Origin: Clostridiaceae bacterium | GTDB lineage: Bacteria > Bacillota > Clostridia > Oscillospirales > Acutalibacteraceae | DNA length: 64,000 nucleotides | NCBI GenBank assembly: GCA_016288315.1 | Contig: JAEEYU010000055.1 | Span: 90,417 to 154,416 of the forward strand | Direction: 5' to 3' | Part shown: positions 30,762-39,765 of the stretch, piece by piece | Numbering within the stretch: position 1 is the stretch's first letter | Layout: every line of letters begins with the position of its first letter | Program-made: the position numbers and the translations under genes | The notes under the pieces: model-generated | The model's input: only the letters and a program-made list of their open reading frames with translations | Databases searched by the model: none | Told to the model about the DNA's origin: nothing

Positions 30762-30995
30762 AAAATAAAATAACCCCGCCCATACAGGACGGAGAAAACT
30801 ATCCGTTGACCACCTGATATGCATAGCTGATTTTATGCCTCCCCGCTAACGGTGGGACTCCGTCAAAGCCTACTTGTTCTCTTTCGGTTTGAAACTCGGG
30901 AGTGATATTCGTTCATTGCAGCAAATACCGGCATCGCACCGCCGCCGGCTCTCTTTGATTCACAGTGCAAAGACTACTGTCTCCGTCAAAGTTTT
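30762..30995 (-). ncRNA. T-box leader of ileS (Ile/AUC specifier)
   Basis: Minus strand reads GACGGAGACAGTAG...AGAGAGCCGGCGGCGGTGCGATGCCGG...ATGAACGAATATCACTCCCGAGTTTC (specifier ATC at 30904-30906)...AGTAGGCTTTGACGGAGTCCCACCGTTAGCGGGG...CAGGTGGTCAACGGATAGTTTTCTCCGTCCTG, followed by a terminator. Confidence 0.92.
30774..30794 (-). terminator. T-box intrinsic terminator upstream of ileS
   Basis: Minus strand CTCCGTCC-TGTAT-GGGCGGGG (8 bp including G-U pairs), then TTATTTTATTTT; mutually exclusive with antiterminator CAGG...CCTG (30785-30816). Confidence 0.85.
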
Positions 30996-31019
30996 TGTGG
31001 TGTTTTTTAATTTCGATAA

Positions 31020-31048
31020 AGTATATCACAAGCACTATTTATTGTCAA
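31020..31048 (-). promoter_or_regulatory. sigma-A-like promoter for the T-box/ileS transcript
   Basis: On the minus strand: TTGACA - 17 nt - TATACT. Confidence 0.8.
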
Positions 31049-31059
31049 TAAATATGATA

Positions 31060-31088
31060 TTGAAATTTATAATTATAAATATTATAAT
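31060..31088 (+). promoter_or_regulatory. sigma-A-like promoter with closely abutting SD for the radical SAM gene
   Basis: TTGAAA - 17 nt - TATAAT, then 6 nt, then GGTGAT (31095-31100). Confidence 0.7.
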
Positions 31089-31104
31089 TCTTACGGTGAT
31101 AAGT

Positions 31105-31983
31105 TTGTTGTGTAATATTTGCCCCAGAAAATGTAATATTGACAGAAATGTATTAACAGGTTACTGCTCTTCGGGTTCTCAAATTAAGATTTCAAGGGCG
31201 GCACCTCATTATTGGGAAGAACCTTGCATAAGCGGAACCAAAGGCAGCGGAACGGTGTTTTTTACAGGATGTTCGCTTAAATGTGTTTTTTGTCAGAACT
31301 ATGAAATCAGCCATCTGAATAAAGGAATAAGTGTTTCTCAGACAGAACTTCTGAAAATATTTGAAAAGCTTGTTGAGTCGGGAGTTCATAATTTGAATCT
31401 TGTTACTCCTACGCACTACACTACGGAAATATGCAAAGCTTTGAAAGAATTCAGGTCACCGGTTCCCGTAGTGTGGAATTCATCCGGTTATGAAAGAACG
31501 GAAACTCTTAAAACACTTGAAGGTCTTGTAGATATTTATTTGCCCGATATTAAGTTTTATGACAGTAATATATCATTAAAGTATTGCGGTACGGATGACT
31601 ATTTTGAGTATTGTTCTTCGGCTTTGAAAGAAATGTTCAGACAGGTCGGAACATTAAAAACAGATAAAAACGGTATAGCCCGGAAGGGCATGATAATCAG
31701 GCATCTTGTTTTACCTGGAAATGTTTCGCAATCATTTAGAATACTGGAGTATTTATCAGATAATTTTCCCGGAGATATTTCAATAAGCATAATGCGTCAA
31801 TATATTCCATGCGGCGATGCTGTGAATATGCCGCCTATTGACAGAAAGCTCTCAGCTAAAGAATATAAACTGGTAAAACAAAAAGTATTGGAGCTTGGTT
31901 TTGAAAATATATATTTTCAGAGTTCCGAATCTGCAGAGAATAGTTATATTCCCGATTTTGATTATGAAGGTATTGACCTGTAA
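31105..31983 (+). CDS. radical SAM protein (PflA-activase-like family)
   Basis: LLCNICPRKCNIDRNVLTGYCSSG, FFTGCSLKCVFCQNYEIS. Start placed at TTG 31105 (GTG 31096 or TTG 31108 possible); the track start 30874 lies inside the ileS T-box. Confidence 0.88.
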   Translation: MLCNICPRKCNIDRNVLTGYCSSGSQIKISRAAPHYWEEPCISGTKGSGTVFFTGCSLKCVFCQNYEISHLNKGISVSQTELLKIFEKLVESGVHNLNLVTPTHYTTEICKALKEFRSPVPVVWNSSGYERTETLKTLEGLVDIYLPDIKFYDSNISLKYCGTDDYFEYCSSALKEMFRQVGTLKTDKNGIARKGMIIRHLVLPGNVSQSFRILEYLSDNFPGDISISIMRQYIPCGDAVNMPPIDRKLSAKEYKLVKQKVLELGFENIYFQSSESAENSYIPDFDYEGIDL

Positions 31984-32031
31984 TAATTTTATATGTTAAA
32001 ATAAAAAAAATAAAAAAAAGGAGATTTTTTT

Positions 32032-32466
32032 ATGGCAAAAGAAAAAGGCAAAGGCATAGTATCCGAGTTTAAAGAATTCGTTATGAGAGGTAACGTTCTT
32101 GACCTTGCTGTAGGCGTTATCATAGGCGGTGCATTTCAGGCAATAGTCAGCTCACTTGTTGATGATGTCATTATGCCGGTTATCAGTCTTGCAACAGGCG
32201 GCAAGGATTTCTCTGAATGGAAAATAATGCTCGGTGATACAGCATCTCTTAATTACGGCAACTTTATCAGTGCTATTATCAATTTCCTTATTATGGCAAT
32301 TGTTATTTTCCTTATTGTTAAAAGCATCAACAAAGTTTCTGCTAAATTCAGCAAAAAGGAAGAGGAAGCTCCTGCTGCTCCCACTACCAAAGTCTGTCCG
32401 TATTGCAAGAGCGAAATTGCAATTGACGCCGTTAAATGCGCACACTGCGCTTCTGATCTTGACTGA
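32032..32466 (+). CDS. mscL: large-conductance mechanosensitive channel MscL with C-terminal zinc ribbon
   Basis: [40 protein letters not shown]-terminal [18 protein letters not shown]. Confidence 0.96.
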   Translation: MAKEKGKGIVSEFKEFVMRGNVLDLAVGVIIGGAFQAIVSSLVDDVIMPVISLATGGKDFSEWKIMLGDTASLNYGNFISAIINFLIMAIVIFLIVKSINKVSAKFSKKEEEAPAAPTTKVCPYCKSEIAIDAVKCAHCASDLD

Positions 32467-33260
32467 TGGCTAAACTGTCTTTTATAGGCACAGGTAATTT
32501 GGCTTCCGCCATGCTTAAAGGCGTGGTTGAGGCCAAATTGGTCTTGCCAGAGAATATTTTTATTTATGATGTTGATTCAAATAAAACGGATTCTTTAAGA
32601 AATATCTACGGAGTTAATGTTGCGAAAGATTGTAAATCTTGTGCTGAGTCAGCGGATATTACCGTTGTTGCCGTCAAGCCGAAAGATATTTCTCATGTGC
32701 TTGAACAGATAAAAGATTTCACAAATTCGGTTATTTCAACGGCTGCAGGTGTTGAGGTTTCATATCTTTCTGCCAATCTTAAACCGGAATGCTCGGTGTT
32801 CAGGATTATGCCGAACATCAATGCAGCTGTCGGTATGGCTATGACTGCATATTGCTTTAACTGTAATGCTACAGAAGAACAGATTACTTTTGTTTCCGCT
32901 TTTTGCTCAAGCTTCGGTGAGTGCATGCAACTCGATGAAAATCTTTTTTCGGTGTTTACTGCTCTTGCAGGTTCCGCTCCTGCCTTTGTTTATGAATTCA
33001 TAAACGATCTGGCATTTGCCGGAGTCAAGAACGGTTTATCGCGTAATGACGCACTCAAAATAGCTGTTCAGACTGTTTCGGGAAGTGCTCAGGCGGTAAA
33101 AGAACTCGGCGTTCATCCCTGCGAGCTTACTGACAGAGTCTGCTCGCCAGCTGGCACCACCGCTGCCGGTGTTGCCGCCTTGCGAAAAAACGGTTTTGAC
33201 AATGCCGTAATTAAAGCAATTGACAAAACCGTTGCAAGAGATATTGAAATGAAAAAATGA
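32466..33260 (+). CDS. proC: pyrroline-5-carboxylate reductase
   Basis: FIGTGNLASAMLKGVV, FRIMPNINAAVG, GSAPAFVYEFI, VCSPAGTTAAGV. Confidence 0.96.
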   Translation: MAKLSFIGTGNLASAMLKGVVEAKLVLPENIFIYDVDSNKTDSLRNIYGVNVAKDCKSCAESADITVVAVKPKDISHVLEQIKDFTNSVISTAAGVEVSYLSANLKPECSVFRIMPNINAAVGMAMTAYCFNCNATEEQITFVSAFCSSFGECMQLDENLFSVFTALAGSAPAFVYEFINDLAFAGVKNGLSRNDALKIAVQTVSGSAQAVKELGVHPCELTDRVCSPAGTTAAGVAALRKNGFDNAVIKAIDKTVARDIEMKK

Positions 33261-34894
33261 CAGAAATTAAACTTTTAAGTTCATTGGTTAAAGTTTTTAA
33301 AGACAGCTCTCCCATTGAGAATGAAATCACAAGTATTTCTTTATTCAGAAATGAGAGGGCTTCTTTTCAGTTTGCTGTAAAAACCGATAATAAAACTGAT
33401 GTTTCAATTTCAGTTGACGGCTTTTCGGGTTCAGTCAATATTTTCAGGGTGTATGACGTTCCAGTCAATCTTGCCTGCAATCCGAACGCGGACGACTATT
33501 ATTTAAGAAAAGAACCGGGAGATTATCCCGATATTTTAAAACCTGTTAAAAACACTGAAATTCTTGAAGCGGATTTATGGTATTCCTTCTGGATTGAACT
33601 GTCTGCCGATAATATTTCGGCTGGTTGTTATGATGTTACTGTCAGGGCTGATTTTATGAACAATTCGGTTTTATCTAAAAAAATATCTGTTGAGATTATT
33701 GACGCACTGCTTCCTGACATTGATTTTGTTTACACAAACTGGTATCACTGTGACGGAATTTCACAATTCTATAATGTTCCTGTTTTCAGCGACAGTTTCT
33801 GGAATATCAACAAACACTTTATTAAAACAGCTGCACTGCATGGGATGAACTGTATTCTCACTCCGTTATTTACTCCACCTCTTGACACTGAGGTAGGAGG
33901 TGAACGGCTGACTGTTCAGCTTGTTGATGTCAAGATGCGCGGCGGTAAGTATATTTTCAATTTCACTAAATTGAAAAAGTGGATTGATATGTGCCGTGAA
34001 TGCGGAATTGAATACTTTGAAATGTCTCATCTGTTTACTCAATGGGGTGCTCTTCACGCCCCGAAAATAATAGCAGAGGATAAAAAGGGCAGAGAAAAAA
34101 AGATTTTCGGCTGGCAAACAAGAACATCAAGCAAAAAGTATGATGATTTCATTATTCAACTGGGGAAAAAACTTGTTCCTTTTCTTGAAAAGGAAGGAAT
34201 AAAAGAAAAGTGCTTTTTCCATGTTTCAGATGAACCGTCACAGGACCGACTTCCGATTTATAAACGAAGAGCAAATATAATTGAAAAAGCATTTCCCGGC
34301 TTTAAGACCATAGATGCTTTGTCAGATATTGAGTTTTATAAATCGGGCGCCGTAAAGCAACCGATTCCCGAAACCGGGCGAGCGGATAATTTCTGCGGTA
34401 TTGTTCCGGATTTGTGGGTATATTATTGTTGCGGGCAGGGTAACAGATATCTGTCAAACCGGTTTATATCAATGCCGTCTCAACGCACCAGAGTTCTGGG
34501 TTTTCAGCTTTATAAATATAACGCAAAAGGGTTTCTGCAATGGGGTTATAATTTTTATAATTCCTGTCTTTCAAAAAAGCAGATTAATCCGTTTGAAATA
34601 ACCGATGCAGACGGTCATTTTCCTTCAGGAGATGCTTTTATTGTTTATCCCGATGAAAACGGTGAGGCTTTGCCTTCTTTGCGATTAAAAGTTTTTTATG
34701 ATGCTGTTCAGGACTTAAAGGCATTAAAACTGCTGGAGTCACTTATCGGCAGAGAAAAAACAGTAGAATTACTTGAAGACGGTCTCAGTTCCCCGATTAC
34801 ATTAACCGAATATCCTCACAGCGGCGAATGGCATCTTAATATTCGTGAAAAAATCAACAATGCAGTTAAAGAGAATATAAAAAGCAGTTCATAA
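33257..34894 (+). CDS. DUF4091-type glycoside-hydrolase-like protein
   Basis: Overall DUF4091-like pattern (FHVSDEPSQDRLPIYKR, DLWVYYCCGQGNRYLSNRFISMP, FLQWGYNFYNS). Confidence 0.75.
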   Translation: MTEIKLLSSLVKVFKDSSPIENEITSISLFRNERASFQFAVKTDNKTDVSISVDGFSGSVNIFRVYDVPVNLACNPNADDYYLRKEPGDYPDILKPVKNTEILEADLWYSFWIELSADNISAGCYDVTVRADFMNNSVLSKKISVEIIDALLPDIDFVYTNWYHCDGISQFYNVPVFSDSFWNINKHFIKTAALHGMNCILTPLFTPPLDTEVGGERLTVQLVDVKMRGGKYIFNFTKLKKWIDMCRECGIEYFEMSHLFTQWGALHAPKIIAEDKKGREKKIFGWQTRTSSKKYDDFIIQLGKKLVPFLEKEGIKEKCFFHVSDEPSQDRLPIYKRRANIIEKAFPGFKTIDALSDIEFYKSGAVKQPIPETGRADNFCGIVPDLWVYYCCGQGNRYLSNRFISMPSQRTRVLGFQLYKYNAKGFLQWGYNFYNSCLSKKQINPFEITDADGHFPSGDAFIVYPDENGEALPSLRLKVFYDAVQDLKALKLLESLIGREKTVELLEDGLSSPITLTEYPHSGEWHLNIREKINNAVKENIKSSS

Positions 34895-34914
34895 CTGCTT
34901 GTAAGGAGATTGTT

Positions 34915-37092
34915 ATGTCTATTTCTTATAATTCAGAAAAAAAGATTTTCAAACTTGACACATCGGGTTCAACCTACGCTTTTCAGGTGTTTGATGAAAA
35001 CTATCTTATTCATCTGTATTACGGTGCCAAAATACCTGACGACAACCTTGCTTCAATGTATTATCACGGCGGTTTTGCCTCGTTCAGTCCTTCAAATGAG
35101 AAGGTCGAAACAGAGGGCTTTTCTCCCGATATGTGCCCGATGGAGTATTCTTGTGAAGGGGCAGGGGATTTCAGGGTTTCTGCTCTTGCAATACTTAATT
35201 CTGACGGCAACAATGTTACCGACGTCAGATATACGGGTCATAAGATTTATAACGGAAAACCCGAAATAAAAGGCCTTCCTTCACTGTATCTCAATAGTGA
35301 GAGCGAAGCGCAGACTCTTGAAGTTTATACAATCGATTCAACTACCGGTGCAAAGGTAACTTTGATATATACCGTATTTGAAAATTATTCTGCTATTACA
35401 AGAAGCGTTATTGTTGAAAACACATCTGAAAAAACACTGGATATTGAACGTGTATACAGTTGCTGCGTTGAATTTCCGCAGATGAATTACAATATGATGC
35501 ATCTTTACGGCAAATGGTATAAAGAGCGTTCACTGCAGGTAAGACATCTTGCTCACGGTATTCAGTCCATTGTCAGCAAACGCGGTTCATCAAGCCATTA
35601 TCACAACCCGTTCGTTGCGCTTGCCGATGATAAAGCAACCGAAGATTTCGGTGAAGTTTACGGTTTTAATCTTGTTTACAGCAGTAACTTTTCTGCCGAA
35701 ATTGAGGTTGACAGTTCAAATTCAACACGTCTGATTATGGGTATTAATCCTGAGAGCTTCGGCTGGCATCTTGAAAAAGATGAAAAGTTTTATTCCCCGG
35801 AAGTGGTAATGGTTTACAGCAACGAAGGCATCGGCGGTATGAGCAGGACTTTTCACGATTTATACAGGAACAATTTAATCCGCGGTTATTGGAAAAACAA
35901 AAAAAGACCTATCCTTATCAACAGCTGGGAAGCATGCTATTTTGATTTTGACGACGATAAAATAGTTTCATTTGCTGAAAGAGCAAAAGAAATGGGCATT
36001 GAAATGCTCGTAATGGATGACGGCTGGTTCGGTGAGAGAAACGATGACACATCATCTCTCGGCGACTGGTTTGTTAATGAGAAAAAACTAAAAGGCGGAC
36101 TCGGAAGTCTTATTGACAGAGTCAGGGCTTTGGGTTTGAAGTTCGGTATTTGGTATGAGCCCGAAATGATTTCGCCCGAGAGCAAGCTTTATAAAGAACA
36201 TCCCGACTGGTGTGTTCATGTTCCCAATCGCGACAAATCTATTGCAAGGCAGCAGTATGTTCTTGATATGTCAAGAAAAGATGTTCGTGATAATATTTTC
36301 GATCAGATTTACGGTCTGTTAAGCAAATATCCCGTTGATTATCTAAAATGGGATTTTAACAGAAATATTACCGAGGCGGGTTCTGCTCTGCTTCCGCCTG
36401 AAAGACAAAAAGAGTTTTTCCATCGTTTCATTCTCGGAACTTATGAGCTTATGGGCAGAATTACTGCTGCTTTCCCTGAGATGCTGCTTGAAAACTGCTC
36501 CGGCGGCGGCGGAAGATTTGACCCCGGCATGTTAAGCTTTTCACCACAGATCTGGTGTTCTGACAATACAGATCCCATCGAAAGACTTACAATTCAGTTC
36601 GGTTCATCAATGTGCTATCCCGATTTGTGTATGGGCGCTCATGTTTCCGCCTGCCAAAGAACAGGTATTGATACAAGAGCAAATGTTGCTTTATGGGGAA
36701 CATTCGGTTATGAGCTTGACCCTAATAAAATGAGTGATGAAGACAAAGAAGCCGTTAAATCACAAATACATAATTATCATAAGTTTTATGATGTTATTCA
36801 TAATGGTGATTTATATAGAATTATTTCTCCATTCGAAAACCATTACCGCGCTGTGTGGCAGTTTGTCAGCAAAGACAAAAACAAAGCACTTTTAACAAGC
36901 GTTGTGATGAGAAGACCTGAAACGCAAGCATTTTTTGTCAGATTAAAAGGACTTGATCCATTAAAGTATTATAAAGACGAAGATAACGGTGAGGTATACT
37001 CCGGAGCGTTACTGATGAATGCCGGTCTGAATCTTACCGACACCGATTGTTCTGACGGAAGCAGTTTTATTAAATATTTCACTGCACAATAA
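34915..37092 (+). CDS. alpha-galactosidase, GH36 family
   Basis: RPILINSWEACYFDFDDDKIVSFAERAKEMGIEMLVMDDGWFGER, YLKWDFNRNITEAGS, LLENCSGGGGRFDPGML. Confidence 0.96.
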   Translation: MSISYNSEKKIFKLDTSGSTYAFQVFDENYLIHLYYGAKIPDDNLASMYYHGGFASFSPSNEKVETEGFSPDMCPMEYSCEGAGDFRVSALAILNSDGNNVTDVRYTGHKIYNGKPEIKGLPSLYLNSESEAQTLEVYTIDSTTGAKVTLIYTVFENYSAITRSVIVENTSEKTLDIERVYSCCVEFPQMNYNMMHLYGKWYKERSLQVRHLAHGIQSIVSKRGSSSHYHNPFVALADDKATEDFGEVYGFNLVYSSNFSAEIEVDSSNSTRLIMGINPESFGWHLEKDEKFYSPEVVMVYSNEGIGGMSRTFHDLYRNNLIRGYWKNKKRPILINSWEACYFDFDDDKIVSFAERAKEMGIEMLVMDDGWFGERNDDTSSLGDWFVNEKKLKGGLGSLIDRVRALGLKFGIWYEPEMISPESKLYKEHPDWCVHVPNRDKSIARQQYVLDMSRKDVRDNIFDQIYGLLSKYPVDYLKWDFNRNITEAGSALLPPERQKEFFHRFILGTYELMGRITAAFPEMLLENCSGGGGRFDPGMLSFSPQIWCSDNTDPIERLTIQFGSSMCYPDLCMGAHVSACQRTGIDTRANVALWGTFGYELDPNKMSDEDKEAVKSQIHNYHKFYDVIHNGDLYRIISPFENHYRAVWQFVSKDKNKALLTSVVMRRPETQAFFVRLKGLDPLKYYKDEDNGEVYSGALLMNAGLNLTDTDCSDGSSFIKYFTAQ

Positions 37093-37097
37093 TAATT

Positions 37098-37129
37098 AAT
37101 GCGCATATCCGTTTTCGGATATGCGCATT
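37098..37129. terminator. bidirectional intrinsic terminator
   Basis: Perfect 14-bp stem AATGCGCATATCCG-TTTT-CGGATATGCGCATT, then TTTAAAA; convergent genes on both sides. Confidence 0.88.
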
Positions 37130-37137
37130 TTAAAACA

Positions 37138-37431
37138 TTATTTACAATCAGAATAATTAAAAAACTCAGTTTTTTCAACGAATTCAGCTTTTAATTTCTG
37201 AAGCAGGATGAAATGCGGTTGTGTTGTATGAACCTTCTGTGCTTCGGCATTTTTCCATCTTTCAATCAAAAGCAGGACTTCATCCGGTCTGTCTTCGGAA
37301 ATGAAATAATCGTATTGTAGACAGCCGATTTCATCTCTGCACTGCTGAGCTATATTGTTAAAGTTTAATGCTTCAATAAAGCTCTGCATCATACCTTTTT
37401 TGACATAATAATAAACATTCAATCCTGTCAT
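37138..37431 (-). CDS. antibiotic biosynthesis monooxygenase (ABM/YgiN-like) domain protein
   Basis: VYYYVKKGMMQSFIEALNFNNIAQQCRDEIGCLQYDYFISEDRPDEVLLLIERWKN. Confidence 0.85.
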   Translation of the reverse strand: MTGLNVYYYVKKGMMQSFIEALNFNNIAQQCRDEIGCLQYDYFISEDRPDEVLLLIERWKNAEAQKVHTTQPHFILLQKLKAEFVEKTEFFNYSDCK

Positions 37432-37433
37432 AA

Positions 37434-38051
37434 TTATGATGCCTTTGCAGTTGTTTCTGTTGCTTTTTCAGAAGATTTTGATGTTGTCTCTTTGACGGTT
37501 TTATCTTCTTTCTTTTCTTCTTTCGCTTTGGTGGTGGGCGCAGCCGTGGTTCTTTCGCCTGACGCAAGAGTTCTGCCTTCTGCGTCAATTATAGGAGCCG
37601 CAATAAGATTACCGTTGCTGTCATAAATATCTTCTTCGTAATATTTAAGAGTTCCGTCTGCGTTATAATAATAGATGTGCTGTCTGACACCGGCATCATC
37701 ATAATCATAGGCCTGAGCCGAAACAAGATTGTTCTCGGCGTCAAAATCTCTTACGGAAAGACTTTTACCATTTTCATCATAGGTAAAAAATCTGTATGTT
37801 TCAACATTTCCTTTATTGTCATAATTGACTATTGTGTCAATTTGGGCATCATTTTCTTCGTTGTAGTAGTTTACTGATTTGCTGCCGTCTGTTGCCTTGA
37901 ATTCTTTTACTTCAACTTCTTCATTTAAAGTGGGAACTTCAACAGAAATGTTGCTGAAATCCTTTGAAACAATGGCTTTTTCTTTTTTGCCGCATCCGAA
38001 GAACATTGTCAGAGTTGCGATGCAAAGTAAAATAACAACTGCTTTTTTCAT
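37434..38051 (-). CDS. putative lipoprotein with YD-repeat-like tracts and Lys/Thr-rich tail
   Basis: Signal peptide with lipobox FFGC; repeated NYDNKGNVETYRFFTYDENGK..., YDYDDAGVRQHIYYYNADGTLKYYEEDIYDSNGN. Confidence 0.7.
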   Translation of the reverse strand: MKKAVVILLCIATLTMFFGCGKKEKAIVSKDFSNISVEVPTLNEEVEVKEFKATDGSKSVNYYNEENDAQIDTIVNYDNKGNVETYRFFTYDENGKSLSVRDFDAENNLVSAQAYDYDDAGVRQHIYYYNADGTLKYYEEDIYDSNGNLIAAPIIDAEGRTLASGERTTAAPTTKAKEEKKEDKTVKETTSKSSEKATETTAKAS

Positions 38052-38151
38052 ATTTATCCTCCTGAAAACGCTTGTTGAATTTACACAGATATTAACACAT
38101 TAATATAAAAAAATCAATTCAATTTATTTTTTATTACACTTTATTTACAAT

Positions 38152-38727
38152 TCAGTCAAAAACATCGGGTAATTTGTCAAGTTGGTTGCCTTGTGCATCA
38201 TAAAGTTCTACCGGCTTATCAATACCGTTGCCGTCGTATGTGACAACTTCATAATATATAAGAGTGTAATCATAATTATAATAATAATAGCGGTAGTATC
38301 TTCCGAGTGAATCGTATTCATGCAAGCAGGCGTAGTCAAAAGTTTTTTCTGCCGAAAAAATATAATCACAGCTCACTCTGCCTTGTGAATCGAAAGTGGT
38401 TTTTGTATAACTGAACAGTTTACCGTCTTTATTGTAATTGACTTTTTCTGTGAAGCTTCTATCTTCGCTTTCATATATATCTGAAAACGAGCCGTCTTCA
38501 TAATATTCGGTTTCATGACCCTTACTGTTATCAAGGTAAAGTTCAATAGAAGGCAGCGTTTTTTTATCTTCTGTATATTCGTTATTTGGTAATAAATTTA
38601 AAGTTGTAGGTTCGTAAGTATTAATTACAGTATCTGACGTTGACTCAGATGTTTTTTCACCTTTGACACATCCGGTTAAGAAAAGTAATAAACATAATGT
38701 TAATAATAATAAATATTTTTTTATCAT
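38152..38727 (-). CDS. putative lipoprotein, divergent paralogue of 37434..38051
   Basis: Lipobox LTGC; NYNKDGKLFSYTKTTFDSQGR..., YDSLGRYYRYYYYNYDYTLIYYEVVTYDGNG. Confidence 0.7.
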   Translation of the reverse strand: MIKKYLLLLTLCLLLFLTGCVKGEKTSESTSDTVINTYEPTTLNLLPNNEYTEDKKTLPSIELYLDNSKGHETEYYEDGSFSDIYESEDRSFTEKVNYNKDGKLFSYTKTTFDSQGRVSCDYIFSAEKTFDYACLHEYDSLGRYYRYYYYNYDYTLIYYEVVTYDGNGIDKPVELYDAQGNQLDKLPDVFD

Positions 38728-38749
38728 TAATAAAATCTCCTGAAATTAT

Positions 38750-38778
38750 TGACATTAATCAAAATGATATGTATAATT
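38750..38778 (+). promoter_or_regulatory. consensus sigma-A promoter for argF
   Basis: TTGACA - 17 nt - TATAAT, exact consensus hexamers. Confidence 0.85.
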
Positions 38779-38813
38779 ATGCATAATTTTGAATCGATAT
38801 TTGGAGGAACAAA

Positions 38814-39725
38814 ATGGATCATCTGTTAAAGCTTGCTGATTTATCAACGGAAGAAATAACTCAGCTTTTAAACCTTGCTGATCAGCTTAAATATGAAAAG
38901 AAAAACGGTATTGAGCATCACTATCTTAAAGGTAAAACGCTCGGAATGATTTTTCAGAAATCGTCAACAAGAACAAGAGTGTCATTCGAAGTCGGAATGT
39001 ATGACCTTGGCGGCTCAGCGCTTTTCCTGAGTTCAAACGACCTTCAGATTGGCAGGGGAGAACCGGTTGAAGACACGGCAAGAGTTATGTCACGTTATCT
39101 TGACGGTATTATGATAAGAACATACAGTCAGGATGAAGTTGAAACTTTAGCAAAATACGGAACAATTCCCATCATAAACGGATTGACAGATTACTGCCAC
39201 CCCTGCCAGGTTTTGGCAGATCTGATGACTATAAGAGAACATAAAAAGGTTATTGCCGGCAAAAAGTTCTGCTATATAGGCGACGGCAACAATATGGCAA
39301 ATTCACTTATAGTCGGCGGAATTAAAATGGGTATGAGCGTTTCAATCGGCTGCCCTGAAAACTACCAACCCGATTCCGGAATAATGAAATGGGCAAAAGA
39401 GAACGGTGAATTTTTATGTACACCGGATATTCTTGAAGCTGCAAAGGATGCAGATGTTCTTTATACCGATGTTTGGGCTTCAATGGGTCAGGAAGGTGAA
39501 GCTGCCGTCAGGCGCAAGGCGTTCAGCGGTTATCAGATTAATGATTCCGTTATGGCTGTTGCAAAACCCGATGCAATGGTTATGCACTGTCTTCCCGCTC
39601 ACAGAGAAGAAGAAATAACTTCAAAAGTTTTTGAAGAGCACGCAGGTGAAATATTTGACGAGGCGGAAAACAGACTTCACGCTCAGAAAGCTGTTCTTGT
39701 CAAGCTTCTTTCAGATAATAAATAA
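38814..39725 (+). CDS. argF: ornithine carbamoyltransferase
   Basis: FQKSSTRTRVSFEVGMYDLGG, NGLTDYCHPCQVLADLMTI, MHCLPAHREEEI. Confidence 0.96.
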   Translation: MDHLLKLADLSTEEITQLLNLADQLKYEKKNGIEHHYLKGKTLGMIFQKSSTRTRVSFEVGMYDLGGSALFLSSNDLQIGRGEPVEDTARVMSRYLDGIMIRTYSQDEVETLAKYGTIPIINGLTDYCHPCQVLADLMTIREHKKVIAGKKFCYIGDGNNMANSLIVGGIKMGMSVSIGCPENYQPDSGIMKWAKENGEFLCTPDILEAAKDADVLYTDVWASMGQEGEAAVRRKAFSGYQINDSVMAVAKPDAMVMHCLPAHREEEITSKVFEEHAGEIFDEAENRLHAQKAVLVKLLSDNK

Positions 39726-39732
39726 TTTTTTC

Positions 39733-39762
39733 TGCAGGGATTGCATTTTGACAATCCCTGCA
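39733..39762. terminator. intrinsic terminator downstream of argF
   Basis: 11-bp perfect stem TGCAGGGATTG...CAATCCCTGCA followed by TTTTT. Confidence 0.88.
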
Positions 39763-39765
39763 TTT

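Noticed and set aside
38760-38800. Possible ARG box (TGCATAATTTTGAAT) upstream of argF
   Set aside because: Only a loose match to the ArgR/AhrC operator consensus; not supportable without motif scoring.
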